Below, piece after piece: positions 49,611 through 63,900 of a DNA stretch of 64,000 nt (its first letter is position 1; every line of letters starts with the position of its first letter). A program made the translations under genes and the position numbers. The notes under the pieces were generated by a model that did no database searches, was not told the origin of the DNA, and saw only the letters and a program-made list of their open reading frames with translations. The DNA lies in NCBI RefSeq assembly GCF_001522545.3, contig NC_031768.1:92924230-92988229 (forward strand), in the 5' to 3' direction. The DNA is from Parus major (lineage: Eukaryota; Chordata; Aves; Passeriformes; Paridae).

Positions 49611-52600
49611 ACTAGCCAAAACTAACTAAAGGAAAAAGGTTCTAACAAATTTAATGTTGTTGGCAAGAGTGATGCCCCTTGCTATTTCATCCATGGCCCA
49701 GTGGATTGACCTGTTTAGGAGCAAAGAGCTATCAGAGCTGGAGGTCAGGGCATTGCACACCAATTGCTTCTTAGTGTTGTCCCCACTGCTGTTGGACACT
49801 TGCATCAGGAACAGGCTGCTAATCAGAAGTTCGATGGAAAAACAAAAGAAGAAAATTCATGGCAGGAGCAACAATGTAATGATATTGGCCTGTGTTATCC
49901 AAGAGTTGGAAGTCTTCCAGAAGGACAGAGCCAGTCAGAGGATTGATCTTCAGATTTCCATGTCATGAGGTGACACTGCAAACTCACAGCAGAGAAAGTA
50001 TCACAATGACCTTTCTTCATCCACTCTTGGAAGAAAATGAGGGGAAAGGAGTGAATGTCATAGGGGTTTGGTTTTGGGGCAACAAGTGGCAGGGAGCAGC
50101 TTAGGAAAATGTTCATCTTTTATTAGGAAAACAAGAAGCCCCAAATCTATAGGTTTCCAATTATATATCCACACATGCCAGTTGCTCTTGTGTGACTCTT
50201 TGGCATGATGTAAACTGATGATTTCTCTGAGTTTTTCCTCTAAAAAATAGGTAGGCAAAGATTCTTATTATGAAAATCTCATAACTGAAACTGCTCAGAG
50301 CAATGTGCATCAAACTGTGCTTTTTGCTGACAAGGAAAGTTGAGGACAGGAGGTTGTTCTAGAGCAGACTGCATATCCAAGTGGCTGCTTGGGGCTTCTG
50401 GCCAGTGAGATGCAGGCCAAGTCACGTGCCTTCAACAAGGCATTCCAGATTTGGATATCATCCAGATTAACAAAGGCATTGGGGAAGACAAAGAGCACCT
50501 TTGAAGTGAGAGAAATTGTGCACTTCAGAAAATTAACTGAGTTTACTTCTGTGAGGGTTTATTGGTGTTTCATGCTTTCACTGCAGCACTCTCACTAGTG
50601 ATAACATGGGCTTCAGCAGTGACTGTGTCATCAAGGTAATGACTGGAGCTGCTCTCTGCAACAGGGAGAGCAGGCAATGTTGTGTGCCTTAACCTGAATT
50701 TTGGCATGATCTCCTACAACCTTCCTGTGGACAAGATGGAAAAGTAAGGGTGAGAGAAGTGCACAGTGACATTGATGTACAACTACAGAGCTGGAAATAC
50801 CTTTATGATGGATGTTGAATTTCTGAATGCCTTAATTTGCTTCAACCAAAAATGCCTTAGAATTAAATATTCAGATTCAACATTTAGAAAGACCTTTGAG
50901 TGTTCCCTGAAGTCTACCAACAATAAAAAAATGCACAAAAAAAAAAAATCCCCACAATGAATCAAGTGCTGTTTTGGCTCAGTTTAAACTCTCTGTCTGC
51001 CCTTAAAGATGTGTTGTTATTTGCCTGACACATAAGATAGAGATTAAAGAATAGATAGCATATTTTAGAACTGTTGCCTTGGTTTTACATGTAACAAACA
51101 CATGAGGAAGAACACTGGCAAGTCTATGTAGTCTCATGCACCAAGATATGAATAACCATATTGAATAACCAAGATATGAATAAGAATATATGGAGGCATA
51201 TCAATAAATGTATTCCCATGCAAATATAAGAGAAAGAACATTTTCAGTCCACTTTTGAAGTAGAGAAAATGCTGGAGGTGAAAAGAAGATAATTTCTCCC
51301 CCACATTCACCCAGATGCTTAATTGTTCTGTATGTCAACTCATGATGCAGCAGCAAAATATTGTTCTCATGTAGCACCTTGCATTATCCTGGTAAATGCA
51401 GTCCTAGGTGAATTACTCTCTATGTTACAGTCATTCCTAATAATGCTCTGAAGAACTGTACAGCCTGAGACTTGAGACAAATGAAATTTCCATGTAAATC
51501 TAGAATCTTGGAGTTATTTTAATTGGATCTGTTTTTGTTCCTTCTTCAAATCTATCCTTTACCTCACACTTATTTACAGAAATAAAAGAAACATTGTAGT
51601 AGTTTCCACAGGAAAACAAACCTAGCACAATGGAAGGCACTCAACTGATTTGAATCATTTGAGCTTTACACACGCTGTCAGGACCCACCTCATTAACAAG
51701 TGTACTGAACATTTCACTCAACTTTGAGTCCAAGCAACTTGGTACAGCCAGGAGCCATCACTAGTCTGGGTCAAAATTGCCCAAGTGCCACAGAGAAGTT
51801 GCTCTGGTCCTTCCCTGCTAGGGCCTGCCAGGCTGAGATTGAAGCAGTAACATCACCACTGCAGATGGGGGTATCCAGCCAGAGCATGAGAGAAAAGAAA
51901 GCAGGAGCATCTCTCTTAGTAGCTCCTTTCAAGCATCCCAGCCACAGGTTTCACATCTCTCAGCGACAGCGAGGCTCAGCATCGCACCCTGGAACCACAG
52001 GATCACAAACAGACTTTGGAAGTTTGCCCATTTGCAGATAACCCCTTCTTGAACTCTCTTGGAGGAGGAAAGAGAGCGCACCTCACACCAGGAGAGGAAA
52101 CTACTCCAAGTCTCAGCATGGTATCCGTGTCAAGCAAATGAAAGGCTATCACCAGATCTTCTAACAAAGCTGTTTCCCCTGCAGTTTCTTTTCTCCCACA
52201 GACAGTTTGCCTCAGGTGCAGGTCATTCCAGTGAAGGCCCAGCACAGATGGTAAAAATGACAAAGTCCCTCATTGGTTCTTTCTTCATAGTCTTTCCCTG
52301 TCATTTGTATACTCTGCCACGTTGTGACTAATTACTGACTGTAAAATAATGTACATATGCTAGGCAGTGTTTGGGCCTTTTCTTACTGCTTCTAGCTGCC
52401 TAATTTTTAAATCTTTAATAAAGTGAATTTAACCTATGACTTTCTGTGCTATTTTTTTCCTATCACCTTCTTGATGTAGTATGTAGTATGTTCGCACTAA
52501 TGGGACAAAGTGAGCAAGGTGTAGGTGGAGCTTCTTGTGAGAAAACAAGCCATTACTTCTAACTTTCCATTACCAAAACAGAGATCAGAAAGTTTCAAGT

Positions 52601-55600
52601 CTTCCCCTGCCACACATGCTTATCTGGAAGGCAGAAAGTCTGTGACCACAGGTTCTTTAAGTTTTACTCAGTGTATCTGTCCATCAGAGGTTATGAAAAA
52701 TCCACCCCCATATTTTCAGTGTGTGAGCTCTCCAGAGAGCTCTATCCTGTTCTATCTATCCTAAGTTAGCAATACCTTGCTAGTAAGCACCTGTTAATCT
52801 TCAGCGTGTTTACTCACACAATAGCACTTCTAATGTGTGTAGGATTAGAGTTAGAAAACTACATGCAATTACCTGCTCAATAGAAAACAGGAAGTCTGAA
52901 ATATGGAAGAAGGCTGAATTTAGGTTAGGCTACAGAGTGTGACATCTTAATCCAGGGACCCTTTTCTTTCATGCAGTGGGCCTGATGCAAGTCATAGCAG
53001 TGGCTTTGGGACCTTCTGCGTAGTGAAATGTGTCACTTTGGAAAGGGCTTAGATTAAAAAGGAGAGGCTAAAAAGATTTAATCCAAAAAAGACCACCCTT
53101 TCACTCAAAAGAAACATGAGTAGGAAGAAAAGCCTTTTAGTCTGGTGAAACTACCATGTTTTTTTCACAAGTAGGCTTTATGCAAGTCCTGTGCAGAATC
53201 ATGAGCGAGTGCCTGTAGATAGGATGGAGTCAGCTCTTAAGGGTGTGAAACAGTTCCCATTATAAAAGTCTGTTTTCTTTGGTTTATAATATTATCAAAT
53301 TTATGAGTTGGGGCTAGAATTATCTGTGGTAAACATCCTTAGCCTGATTTTTTTTAATTTAATTTTTCATTTAGATAAATAATTCAATACCATCTTACTC
53401 CTACCATAAAGTGTGGATAATCTTTCATCTGAAAACCTGTAGCTGTGACATATCTGAGATTTGGTAGTTAATGTTTTGCAGTGTTTGCCTTTCTGTTAGT
53501 GCTGAGTCCCCACAAAGGCCTGGCCAGAATTAATCAGGGCACAAAGACTTCATAAGTGTACAATTCATATATGCAGTGCACTATTCACTGAATCTTTCTT
53601 CCCAAATAAGATAGTCATGTATGTTCCTTTCTTCCCAAAAGAGCATCCAGAGAATGAAAGCACATGTATAGTCCAGTGCTGCTGTAAGATCTTATACCCA
53701 GATATGTGGATGTTGACCCAGATCCTAGGAATCTTGGCAAAAGCAATTATAGAATTTTGAAACAGAAAGATTACTAAAGACAGGAAGATACCTGTATAAA
53801 TTAAAATTCAAGCCAATTCTCAGCCTTGAAGTAGGAACAAAATGAAAACAAAGGGCTAGGCCTGCCATTTCAGAAAAGGGATATAGAGTGAGAGTGACAG
53901 CCCTAGGTGAGTAACAGGACAGAGAACAAGACCCATTGCATTTCCCAAGTCAGGGGGATTTAGGATTGCTGGATTTGTCATGAGTCTCTGGGGCTCAGAG
54001 GAATAGTCTCACAGAAGTATCTCAAGAGGAAAGCTGTAACCATGACCATCAAACCAAATCCCAAATACTCATGAAGAACAACAAGGAAACTGAGGAAGAG
54101 TGACAAACAAGTGTTCCCATTTAGTCCACAAGCCCCATGCTGAATGAGCTTGCTTTAGGAACTTGCTTATAAAGTCTGTTCCTGGTAGGTCACATAAGCC
54201 TGAAAGAGAAGTCTGTGTGGCAGAAAGATGACAAGAGTGAAGAGCTGGTAAAAAACATAGTCTAACTTTACCTGTCCTGTGTGGGTCAGTCGCTGTCCTG
54301 GGAGCCTGTGGCACGGAGATCCTTGGGTTCCACTTTACAAAGGTATTCCACATAGAGACACTTTTCTCAAAAAATGGGTCAAAACCAGCAGAACCAATGG
54401 TTGAAGCAGAAAGTCATGGACCAGCCTTTCTTTCTGCTTTTTTGTGTGGTGTGACAACACCATGACCAGTGGCAATTACTTCGAGCTGGCCCCTTTTAGC
54501 TATTGAAGAGAAAGAGCACTGCACAGTTTCAGTAATGGAATTACATTTGTCCAAAGTCCACGTGAAAACCTTCATTTCATTACATATTTAGTATCTGCTT
54601 TACTGTCTGGGAGGCCTCAAATTTGCCAGTGAGTGAGCCCCTTGAGAAGGGAGACATTGTAAAGATGCTTTTTCTACAGAGAAATTCTATGGTTGTTCTT
54701 GCTTCTGGGACATATACAAATCAAATTTTTCTTTATAAAAATCAGATGCTATGGATAGGTTTCTCCCCATTTTATTTTGTCCTGCATCACTGAATCACAT
54801 GAAATTACAGCCACTGTTGGGAATTATCACAGAAGCCATAATATGTCTGCATTGGTGAAAACCTCTTTGTTTGGGTTTTTTTGTTTGTTTGTTTTTTTAA
54901 CCTGCCCTGATGTACCAAACTCGTTTCTTATGATCAGAACAAGAATGACCACATCAATGACTAGACACAGCAAGAGGCAGAGACAAACCTGTTACAGTCT
55001 GATTTTGGATATTTTGATATTTCCTGTGCCTGAGACATTTCTTATGCTCTTTCCCTCACAGCCGCTCTCTCGTCAGCAGTACATCTGAAGAACACAGACA
55101 AAAAAAGTAAGATTTCCACCTAATACAGTCAGTAGTTTGACTGTTAGTTAAAAGGAGCTTCTGCACAGCCACATCCATGTTTTATTAAATATTTGAGAAA
55201 TTATAAGCATACTAAGAGGTACCACCTAGGCATGCAGGTTTATATATGTGCCTGTGTAGGTAGTAGAGTTTCTAAGCAGTGTAAGCTCTGTTTTTTAAAA
55301 AAAAAGTGATTTTAAAAATGTTTCTTGAAAAAAAAAAAAGCAATGTGGAATGTAAATCAGCCACCAGAGCCAAGAGAACATTTTCCTTTTGCACTGAGAA
55401 GCAGCACAGTAAGCACTTCACAAAACTAGATTGGGGTTGCTATTAGCTCTTTGTGGTAATGCAGCTGCATGACAGAAAGCCACAAAAAATCCTGTAGCAG
55501 AAAGCTCCACTGCCCTGAATATATATTTTAAATTAACATGAATATCAAGTTGGCAGAGTGAAAGTGGTCTTGCTGGAGCAAAAAGGTGCTTGGTTATTAT

Positions 55601-58100
55601 TAATGGAAGTGCTGATCATGTATCTAAGCAAGTAACTCTCTACCACTCAGGTAAGTCAGGTGGCTGTTTTAGTATTTTGGAGACAGGGAACAAAGGACAG
55701 AAACCTAGGATATCCTGTCAGGCCTGCCAGTAATTGCCAGAGAGGGCAGGAGAAAATTGCAGTAATAGAGGGTTCTTTCTGGTACAGGTTCTCACTGAGG
55801 CAAGTATCCAATGGACAAATCGGCTTGACAAGTGCTCCAAGCTCCCCCAGGCTATGTGATTTTGCTTCTGATTATGCTGAATTTTCCAAAGTATGCATAT
55901 GGAAGAGAATTGGTAGTTCCCAAGCCTAAGGAGAACGTGCCAGGTGTCCATGACATCTGCTCCATTCCTTGTGTTCTCTTGAAGTACCTGGGAGACCTTC
56001 AGTTTTCAGGACATGGGCTCAGAACTCCACTCTTGCTAAAACCTGAGCACCACTTCACTGCAAAACCATCAACACCACAAACATAAGAAGCCATATATTT
56101 TTACCATTTTATAGAAGGACTGGGGGAGGCTATGTAATTTTCACATTTTCAGTGCTAAAGAAAGAATATGTTTTTTCTACTAGCTCAGAATAAGAAAAAT
56201 CTCTCTGATATGAAACATAGACAAGAAGAAACTCCAACCCCATTTGAGCTTTGCTGTAGGGTTTATCAGTCACAAATCAGCCCCATAACAGAGGCAAGGC
56301 AAAGAAGGTACAGGAAACCCAGCTCTGCAAAATGACATGAGGTGGAAGCTCCCCAGCTTCAAGAACCTAATAATCAACCAGAATAATGGGGTGTCATGGC
56401 ACAGAAGTGAAGAGAGAACTGTGAGTCTGGTTGCTGAAGATGTACTGCATAACAGGAATCTGGCACAAGCCAGGCTGTATGGAAGACCCATGTGAGACAG
56501 AGACAAGATCAGGCCTGAATATAAAGTGCAGAAGCCACTTGTGCCTTGAGTGAGAGGAGCATAAGTGCAATGGGAAAGTCAGACTGTTCTTTGGAACTGC
56601 ACTTCCAATGATAAACATGTTCCAGGATAACTGGATGATATGACAGAAAGAGCTGAAGTCCTCTGGAATTTAACTGTCTGCATTTGGCATTAGGACAGAC
56701 TTTAGGGAGGAGTGAAAACCTATGAGAACTCAGTACCAAACTTAAAAAATTTACAACATATCTTATGAACTAAATATTAAACTTCTGAAAACTAAATACC
56801 AAATAAATATCACTGAGGACATGGAGTATACACACAGCTTTTCTGCAAGTGCTTAAATAGTTCTAAGAAATGCACCCCTTTGTAAGGTCTTTTTGGTTCA
56901 GTGCTGAAAATATGACAAGATTTTGCTTATGGTACTTAAAAGGAAATGGTGTCACCACTCCTCAGTGAGTTCTGCTCACAGCACTACTGCATGGGAGCCT
57001 TGAAATCTCATTCAGACACACAATTCTAAGAGCCAATGGAAACTTTTGTCCTCATCTTATCAGTGGTTTAGATACTTCTTCTTTAGAATTAAAAGGAATT
57101 TCTGAAGAACTAATGACGTAAGAATGCAACCACCATCCTTTATTGCATTATCAGTGGAGATTTCAGTTACCATTAAAAAGGGTTTTTGTAGTGCCCAGCT
57201 TGGCAAAACAGCCATAAGGCTATGAGGTGTCTATCAAGGTTTTCAGACATCCATATATCTGCCTTCATCTGTATTTCTCGCAGTAATGACATTGCAAATA
57301 CAGTAATACTACCAGAGTCAGATTTAGCTCCTGTTGACAACAGAGTGAAAGGTCAGAATATCAATGACAGGAATATCTACTATAAAAGGAAGCTAATAAC
57401 AAATACAAAGTTGGTTTTTTAAAGTACACATTGCTATTTGTAGGATCATAAAATGGGCTGTGTGTCACTCATAGCTACCACTGAGCAGGACATCCTTGGT
57501 CCAGAGGACTGCATTTAAAGTGCACATAATGCTAGGGCTTCATATGGGCTTTGTCAGCATCCAGATTTTTATTCAAAATCAAATTTAGATTTTGCTTCAG
57601 TTGGATTATCCTTTGGGTAATAATCAGCCTGGAGAGAACCCTACTTATCTCTCTGCAAAAGGATTTAAAAATCTACAAGTTATAGCCTGACCAACAGTGC
57701 AAAAGATCTGGCTGGAACGATCTCAGAGATTTGGAACTGTCTGGTGTCAAATCCTCAGGATAAGATTGCAAATGCTCACAATGCACCTGGTGTAACAAGC
57801 AGGCTTGTTGGCCCTTGCTTATTTTTACTGCTACTGGTATTTCAGCTCATGCATATGAACTTTTTCCTTTTAAGTAATTTGCTTAATATCTTTACATTGG
57901 GAGTTTATCTTACATTGAATCAAATAGAGTATATTAATTTCATGTGTTGCCTGATAATGTCATCTAAACACAACATGTTAAGAGACAGGGAAAGCACAAA
58001 CAACCCTCTAAACCCATGAGTCTCAGCCCATTACGCCAGGAAAAACACTGAATTATGAAACTCCTTCCTGTATGTACCCTGTCACAATAAAAACTGCCTT
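49611..58100. other. Gene-poor stretch, no exon recognised
   Basis: AT-rich sequence with frequent stops. The longest open frames are about 100 codons and show no family resemblance or splice framing. An AATAAA occurs on the plus strand at about 52,418, but nothing upstream looks like a coding gene. Unannotated non-coding RNA cannot be excluded from sequence alone. Confidence 0.35.
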
Positions 58101-58170
58101 TGTATTCTGTGTTCTGTATTCTGTATTCTGTATTCTGTATTCTGTATTCTGTATTCTGAACTGTATTCTG
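58101..58170. repeat. Heptamer microsatellite (TATTCTG)n
   Basis: About eight tandem copies of the 7-base unit tattctg, with one variant unit (tgttctg) near the start and a final interrupted copy after aac. Because 7 is coprime with 3, each frame reads a seven-residue peptide repeat, which produces spurious open frames on the minus strand. Confidence 0.93.
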
Positions 58171-60882
58171 GCCCATTTATGTACACTGAATTGAGAGGCA
58201 ACTACAAATTCAATGCTTTGTTTGAAAACAACCATTTAAATTACAGCTAGCAAGCACATCAGAGGCAATGTTCCCCTGATTCAGTTCTGCTTGTTTCAGG
58301 TCTTATGCCATGGGGTTGAAGCATGAATTCTTAACAATGCTTAAATTCTTAAGTCTTTGGACTTAATGTGAAAAAGATTCTCATTAAATTATATTTTGTC
58401 ACTTTTCTTATTCTCAAATATACACATGAATAAAGTTAGCTTACTTAAAAAAGATAAATCTTCTCAGGAGTACAAATGGGGGTAAATGTCAGTATGGATT
58501 AAAAAAAAAAATCTAATAAAACTTTTTAATTTGAATATTTTAAGACAAAACTGCATATAATGATGACCAATTATTATGGCATACCTATCCAAGCAATTAC
58601 ATTAGGTAAAAATCATACAGTGGTACATTCTTCTGAAGTTTCACAAAAAGTAGACCTTCAAAAATATTATAACACCACATCACCTTTGCCAAATTCTACT
58701 CCTTTGAACAAATAAAATCTTGGGCTCTGGGCTGAGTAAAGTATTTCATTCCAATATATATTTGAAACAGGACAGCATCATCTGGTATGACCACAAGGTG
58801 GTGATGAAAGGGTAACTGGAGTGGGTTTTTTAATATGCTAAGATCACTCACAAGTCAAATGCCTGATTTTACACACTGAACAATGAGCTAAATAAGGATT
58901 AAATATTTTGCTTTATTTTGCTAAATAAGGAAAATAAGGATTATTAGACAACATGTTTTGAAACAGCTGTGAAAGTGATATTTTGGATCTCGGTGAACTC
59001 CAGCAAAACCCAGGGGCTAGAACTGAGGAAAAGGGTCCGTTTTCTCCTCTAGAAGAAACAAAAGACCCATCTCTCAGATCCTGCTGCTACAATCGCTGAA
59101 AAGTAGGGTGGAACGTAAATAGAAACAACAGGAGAACTCTGTAACATAGATGGGATGTTACTTTGAAAGTAATTTCTGGTCTTTCAGTATTTCTGGTGAA
59201 ACAGAAGCTTGTAACACATTTCCCAGCAGATACATCAAGCAAAGAGAAAAGGTAAATTTACAGATTCTTTCTCACAGACTGCATGTGTGATCAACTTCAT
59301 CACATTTAAATATTAGTTATTCCAGCTGCATGGGCCAGGTATTTTTAAGAGAGTTGCATTATTTGAGTTCTCAGATATATTTTTTTTTTTTACTCAAGAC
59401 AGTACCTAAAAAGATTTGATGTATCTGTAGGGTACAGAGCCTGGGCTGAACTCTATGTTACAAGTGTTCTCCAGTGACTTCTGTTCTGTTTGTTCTGATC
59501 CTTCTGGACTTAAGTTTCGATCTTTGATTCTCACAGAAATAAAATACTAACAGATTTCAAAAAACCTCTGTGATTTCAAGGCATTAACTATATATGCCAT
59601 TTCATATACAGCCATTTTGTCTTCTAGATGGTATTACTGAAAGAAATCTTGGCAGGGTTAAGTTGGGAAGCTTGAGCTGGTCTAGGTAATGAAGTAAATG
59701 TATGTATCCCAAACTACCCTGAAAGCAAGCAGAATATTTAATCACAGAAGATTTAATTCTCTGTTCAGACATTCTTTGGATCACAATAATATATTGAAAA
59801 GTTGATCTGGGGAGAAAACAAAGCTGCCGTACTCTTGCTGCATATTAACTGAAAGCCATGCAAAACTCATTAGTAAGCTACTTTTGGTATTTATCAGGGT
59901 AAGCAGTTGTTCCTTTTTGCAGGGCTCAGGTTGTAAATTCAGATTATAATCAAAGGGCACAGGGTTCAAAAAGGCAGCCCAAAGTGGGAAGTTTAAAATG
60001 CTCTACTCAGTACCACACTTTTGTCTCATCAAAATTCATGTTGCAGCATTTCCTGGATTTTAGTGCTGCTTCATTCTACTTTCAGCATTTTTATCTCAAA
60101 GAGTAGCTACAGCAGTTTCTAAAGAAAGAACAGAACAGCATGAGGAAGCATGTCCCCAAATTACAGTTTTTGAGCTTCTGACTCACTGGCTTCTTCTTCT
60201 TACTATTCAGACAAGCTTGCCAAACACTGGGGTATTGCAAAAGTCAAATGTCATCACTCATATTCACCAGTACCTAGTTTAAAAAATCTGACCTGATTAA
60301 AACATAAAACTCCAAATTTATTGTCACTACCATCACGTTCTTTGCTTCACCTGAAGTGTTGTCAGTATTGCCAAGTTCTCAAATTAAGTGATATTTGGAG
60401 ATCTGCCCCAGATGGATCCATGTGTTTCTGAGATCTCATGTTTTAGTCATTGTTGTTACAGAGCAAAATCACCCAAGCAAATGCAGTTCTTTGGCAATGA
60501 TATGAATAGTGGACAGCAAGCTGAGAAATTATTTTTTCCATTTTCAGGGATATCCAGGCTCTATTTTCCAGATCATATAAATGACATATACCAGTCTGTG
60601 CCAGATTGGCCTCATTTGCTCTGCTGTAGAAAGCTGAGCTGATTTCTTGTTATACATCAGCATCAGAAAAAAAACCTGTTAGGTTAGCAAGTCTGCTAAC
60701 ATGGGAGAAGCCCCATGGGCTCTCAATTTCCAATTTATGCATTCCCATCATAGCACAGGCATCATATTTATGGAATACATGTAGCCTTGGGAGTGGAGCT
60801 TCTCTGGGACAAAAGCAACATTTACAATTCACTTATAAAAAGTAAAGATGACAGAATGAGCCAGTAGAAAAACTGGAAGAGA
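58171..60882. other. Gene-poor stretch, no exon recognised
   Basis: AT-rich non-coding sequence with poly-A and poly-T runs (for example about 58,501-58,510 and 59,382-59,391). No gene or recognisable transposon is supported. Confidence 0.35.
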
Positions 60883-60930
60883 GATCTTTACCTCTAGACT
60901 ATCCTGTCAGATAGTCTAGAGGTAAAGATC
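60883..60930. repeat. Perfect 21-bp inverted repeat with 6-base loop
   Basis: The left arm 60,883-60,903 (starts gatctttacctctagac) and the right arm 60,910-60,930 are exact reverse complements, separated by ctgtca. The complementarity stops at once outside the arms. A perfect, uninterrupted stem this long with so short a loop is uncommon in unconstrained DNA. It may be a template-switch product, a foldback MITE-like remnant or a small hairpin transcript; the sequence does not decide. Confidence 0.95.
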
Positions 60931-63900
60931 CCCAGATCAAGTCTGCCTTCCTCAGAAAGTATCAAGAACAGCACCATGAAATCAGGAAATTCCATCCTGC
61001 ACATTAAAAGAATTGAGACTGTCAGGAAAAATCAAGGCTTGATGAATAAACTGACCTTTCTGGAGTTATACCAGAGATTCTTTTGGATTTAGACATCTTA
61101 ATTAAACCAACTTTAACTGAACTGTTTTATGTTCTTCTCATCTCATACCAATTCAAGGCAGGAAAAGGAAGTGATTTTACATTAGCCCATAAATGAGCAG
61201 TGTATATCCTTATCACCAGACAGTGTTGAAATAAGAAAGAAAGCAAGCCTGCATAAAACATAAATAATGAATTATGGTAAACATGAGAAATTAGAAAAAT
61301 GCAGGCACAATACTGAAACAGAGACTAAGCTTTATGTACTGTCATTTAAACCAATACCTAACTCCTGAAGATAAGAAAGTGTCTTGCACCTTTGAATGAT
61401 CTGATGCTGGACTTGAATGTCTTCAATAGATATAGAAATAGAAATATTCATTCTACTAGAATCATCTGCTCTCATGCTTACTGCAAAGTAAGACAGAAAT
61501 AATTGTCCAAACCTGCAAAATCAGGCAGAAGAATAATCTGCTTCTGTTTACACATGCAGCATCTGTTGCAGAAAATGAAGTCAATACCTCTACACCCTGC
61601 AAACATCTCCATCCACCAGTCTGTCTCCACTAACTTCTATTGTCTTATGTCAGAAAAAAATTCCCCACAGATTCTCATGTTTTCTTAGTCTGGCTACTTA
61701 AAATAACGGAGGATAGGTCAGCCTTAGTATCCTGTCCAGCTACAGTGGGGATAATAGACACAGCACAATATTCAGAGCAGTGCCAATGTTAGTCCCAAAC
61801 TAGCTGAGCTAGCAGATTTGCAGGCCACATCATTGGAGTGCTGCAAAGGGTTTTTAAATGAAAAACTTCCTTCTTCATATCCTTAGCTTGCCTATTGTGA
61901 GAGATTGCTAGGGAGCATCTCCATTGGAAAAAAAATAGCCTCACTCTTTGTTGTCAAGTGAAGACATCCTGTTCATTTCTTAAGTCAAGTATCTAAGGAA
62001 TCAGAGAAGTGAAACATCTTCCTGTTGTAAAAGCAGAGCCTTAAAAATTCCTCATTTCTTTGCAACTTCCTGGCCAAAGAAAAGAGGGGCAGACTCCAGT
62101 GCTTTGGGTATCCATAAGTGAGGGGAGTTAGGCTTCATCTGGAAGTTCCTGCCCCTTTCCCCTCATGAAACACGTGTCAGTTCATCCGGTCCTCTGAGCC
62201 ACTTCCTCCTCACTTTTCAGTCATCTGCTCTCAGAGCACTTTCGCAAGTGAGCCCAGTGTTCCTTGCACAGTCTGGAGCTTTGTTCAAGGGGAGCCTTGC
62301 TGGGAGGTAGGCTAGAACATAACCACAGTGTATCACAAAATTAAGCTCCTAGGCATCGTGACGTGCTCAGGAGCCTGGGCGGGTGAATATCATGTGTTTT
62401 AAGGATCTTAATGCTGATTCCAAGAGAGCCACAACATTTCACCCCAGCAGGAGCTGTGTGCATTTGGTGTGTCAGTGACCCAGAGCTGGCTCCAAGTAAA
62501 CTGATGGGCCATTGCATTGCACTGGGTGGACTGTTCCATGCCCACCAGGTAGCACAGAGCTGCACACACAAGTTGCTGTGCCCTGGCTGTGTGCAGAGCT
62601 GTGCTGACTTCACTGCTCAGCTTCTCTGTCTGAAGCCAGCTCAAAGCCAGCCCAGGGAGCTCTGCACTGTCAGCATCTGCACAGCACGGACATGGCCTGC
62701 AGAAGCTGTTAGAACTGGACCCCCAGAAGTGATGGGAAGCAGAATTTCAGACAAGGTTGAAGGGAGGCCTTTAGTACTTTTATCACCTACACTCAACCCC
62801 AGCAATTCTTTGAAACATGAGTAATATTTTATTTACCTACACATGTGTATAAAGGATTAAAAACAACCCTGAATTCAAAGTTGGGTCCCCCAGTTTCAGT
62901 CTTGTTATTTAAAGTAAGCTTCCCTGAATGGAGAAGGACTCTGGGAATGTGGGCTTCACCTTAGCATTACCTACCCTCCAGTAGGAGTTTTGTAAAAGGA
63001 AATTTATTCTCATCAGGACTTTCAGGTGCGTGGGTGTTTCCAGGAATAAGCAACACCCAACCACAGAACAACCAGGAAGAGGCTTTATAAGCATATTGTG
63101 CCACTTTGCTGCCACAAAGGTTATAAATTATATCTCCATAGCCAGCCCGCTGCATTATGCTGTTCTACCAGGGGGCTTGCCATGTGCTGGGATCCGTGAG
63201 CTAGGAAATGACCACTGCACACTGGCCTTCATGGCATGGTGAACACAAAAGCTCAGATTCCAGAGTCTGCAATTGCAAACATTCAGACAATCAAATCTGA
63301 GCTGACCTGTCAATCATGTTCCATGGACGAACTCTGTTAGATCAAGAAATGGAATAGCTGGAGGAACATTAAAGTGCATCATCTAAGTAGATAGAGAAGT
63401 TTTGCATCTACCTGCACAAAAAATGATGCTATGGGTACTTTCATTTTCTCTTTCACATACCTCCATGTGCAAAATTAAAGTATTTGTTACAGAGTATGCA
63501 AATAAAATTTCTGAATTTCATTTTCCACCACTGTAACAAGTTCTAGATTTTAAGACAAGTTGGGGTGAGCACTTTGTAACTGAAACAGATCTGTCAGTAC
63601 ACAGAGAATCATGATCCTTTCCTATAACCGTTTCCAACTTCAGAGATACACTAATTTATTTCCAGACTACCTGAATCTTTTGGATTCTCAGCTGACATGG
63701 AAAGAGACAGCAGGGAGAATGCTTGCATGGAGAAAATAATGGCATGTTCATGAGAACTCAACAAAACCAGTCCAGTTTAAGTTTGTACCAGATGGGGTTC
63801 CAGCATTCTGGTATTCATATCATTGGAAACTAAGTTCTTGGAACAAATTTAATTTTTGTCTGCACTTGGTTAAAAGTTAAAAACCAGCTTTAAAGTCCCT

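Noticed and set aside
57964..58235. Repeat peptide frames (Gln-Asn-Thr-Glu-Tyr-Arg-Ile) on the minus strand
   Set aside because: They are a by-product of the heptamer microsatellite, which reads the same peptide in every frame.
60883..60930. Calling the perfect hairpin a microRNA gene
   Set aside because: A perfect stem with a 6-base loop and unpaired flanks lacks the usual pre-miRNA shape, and there is no expression evidence.
62411..62824. 137-codon cysteine-rich plus-strand frame
   Set aside because: The opposite strand is equally open and there is no signal peptide, splice framing or family match, so it is probably chance in GC-richer DNA.
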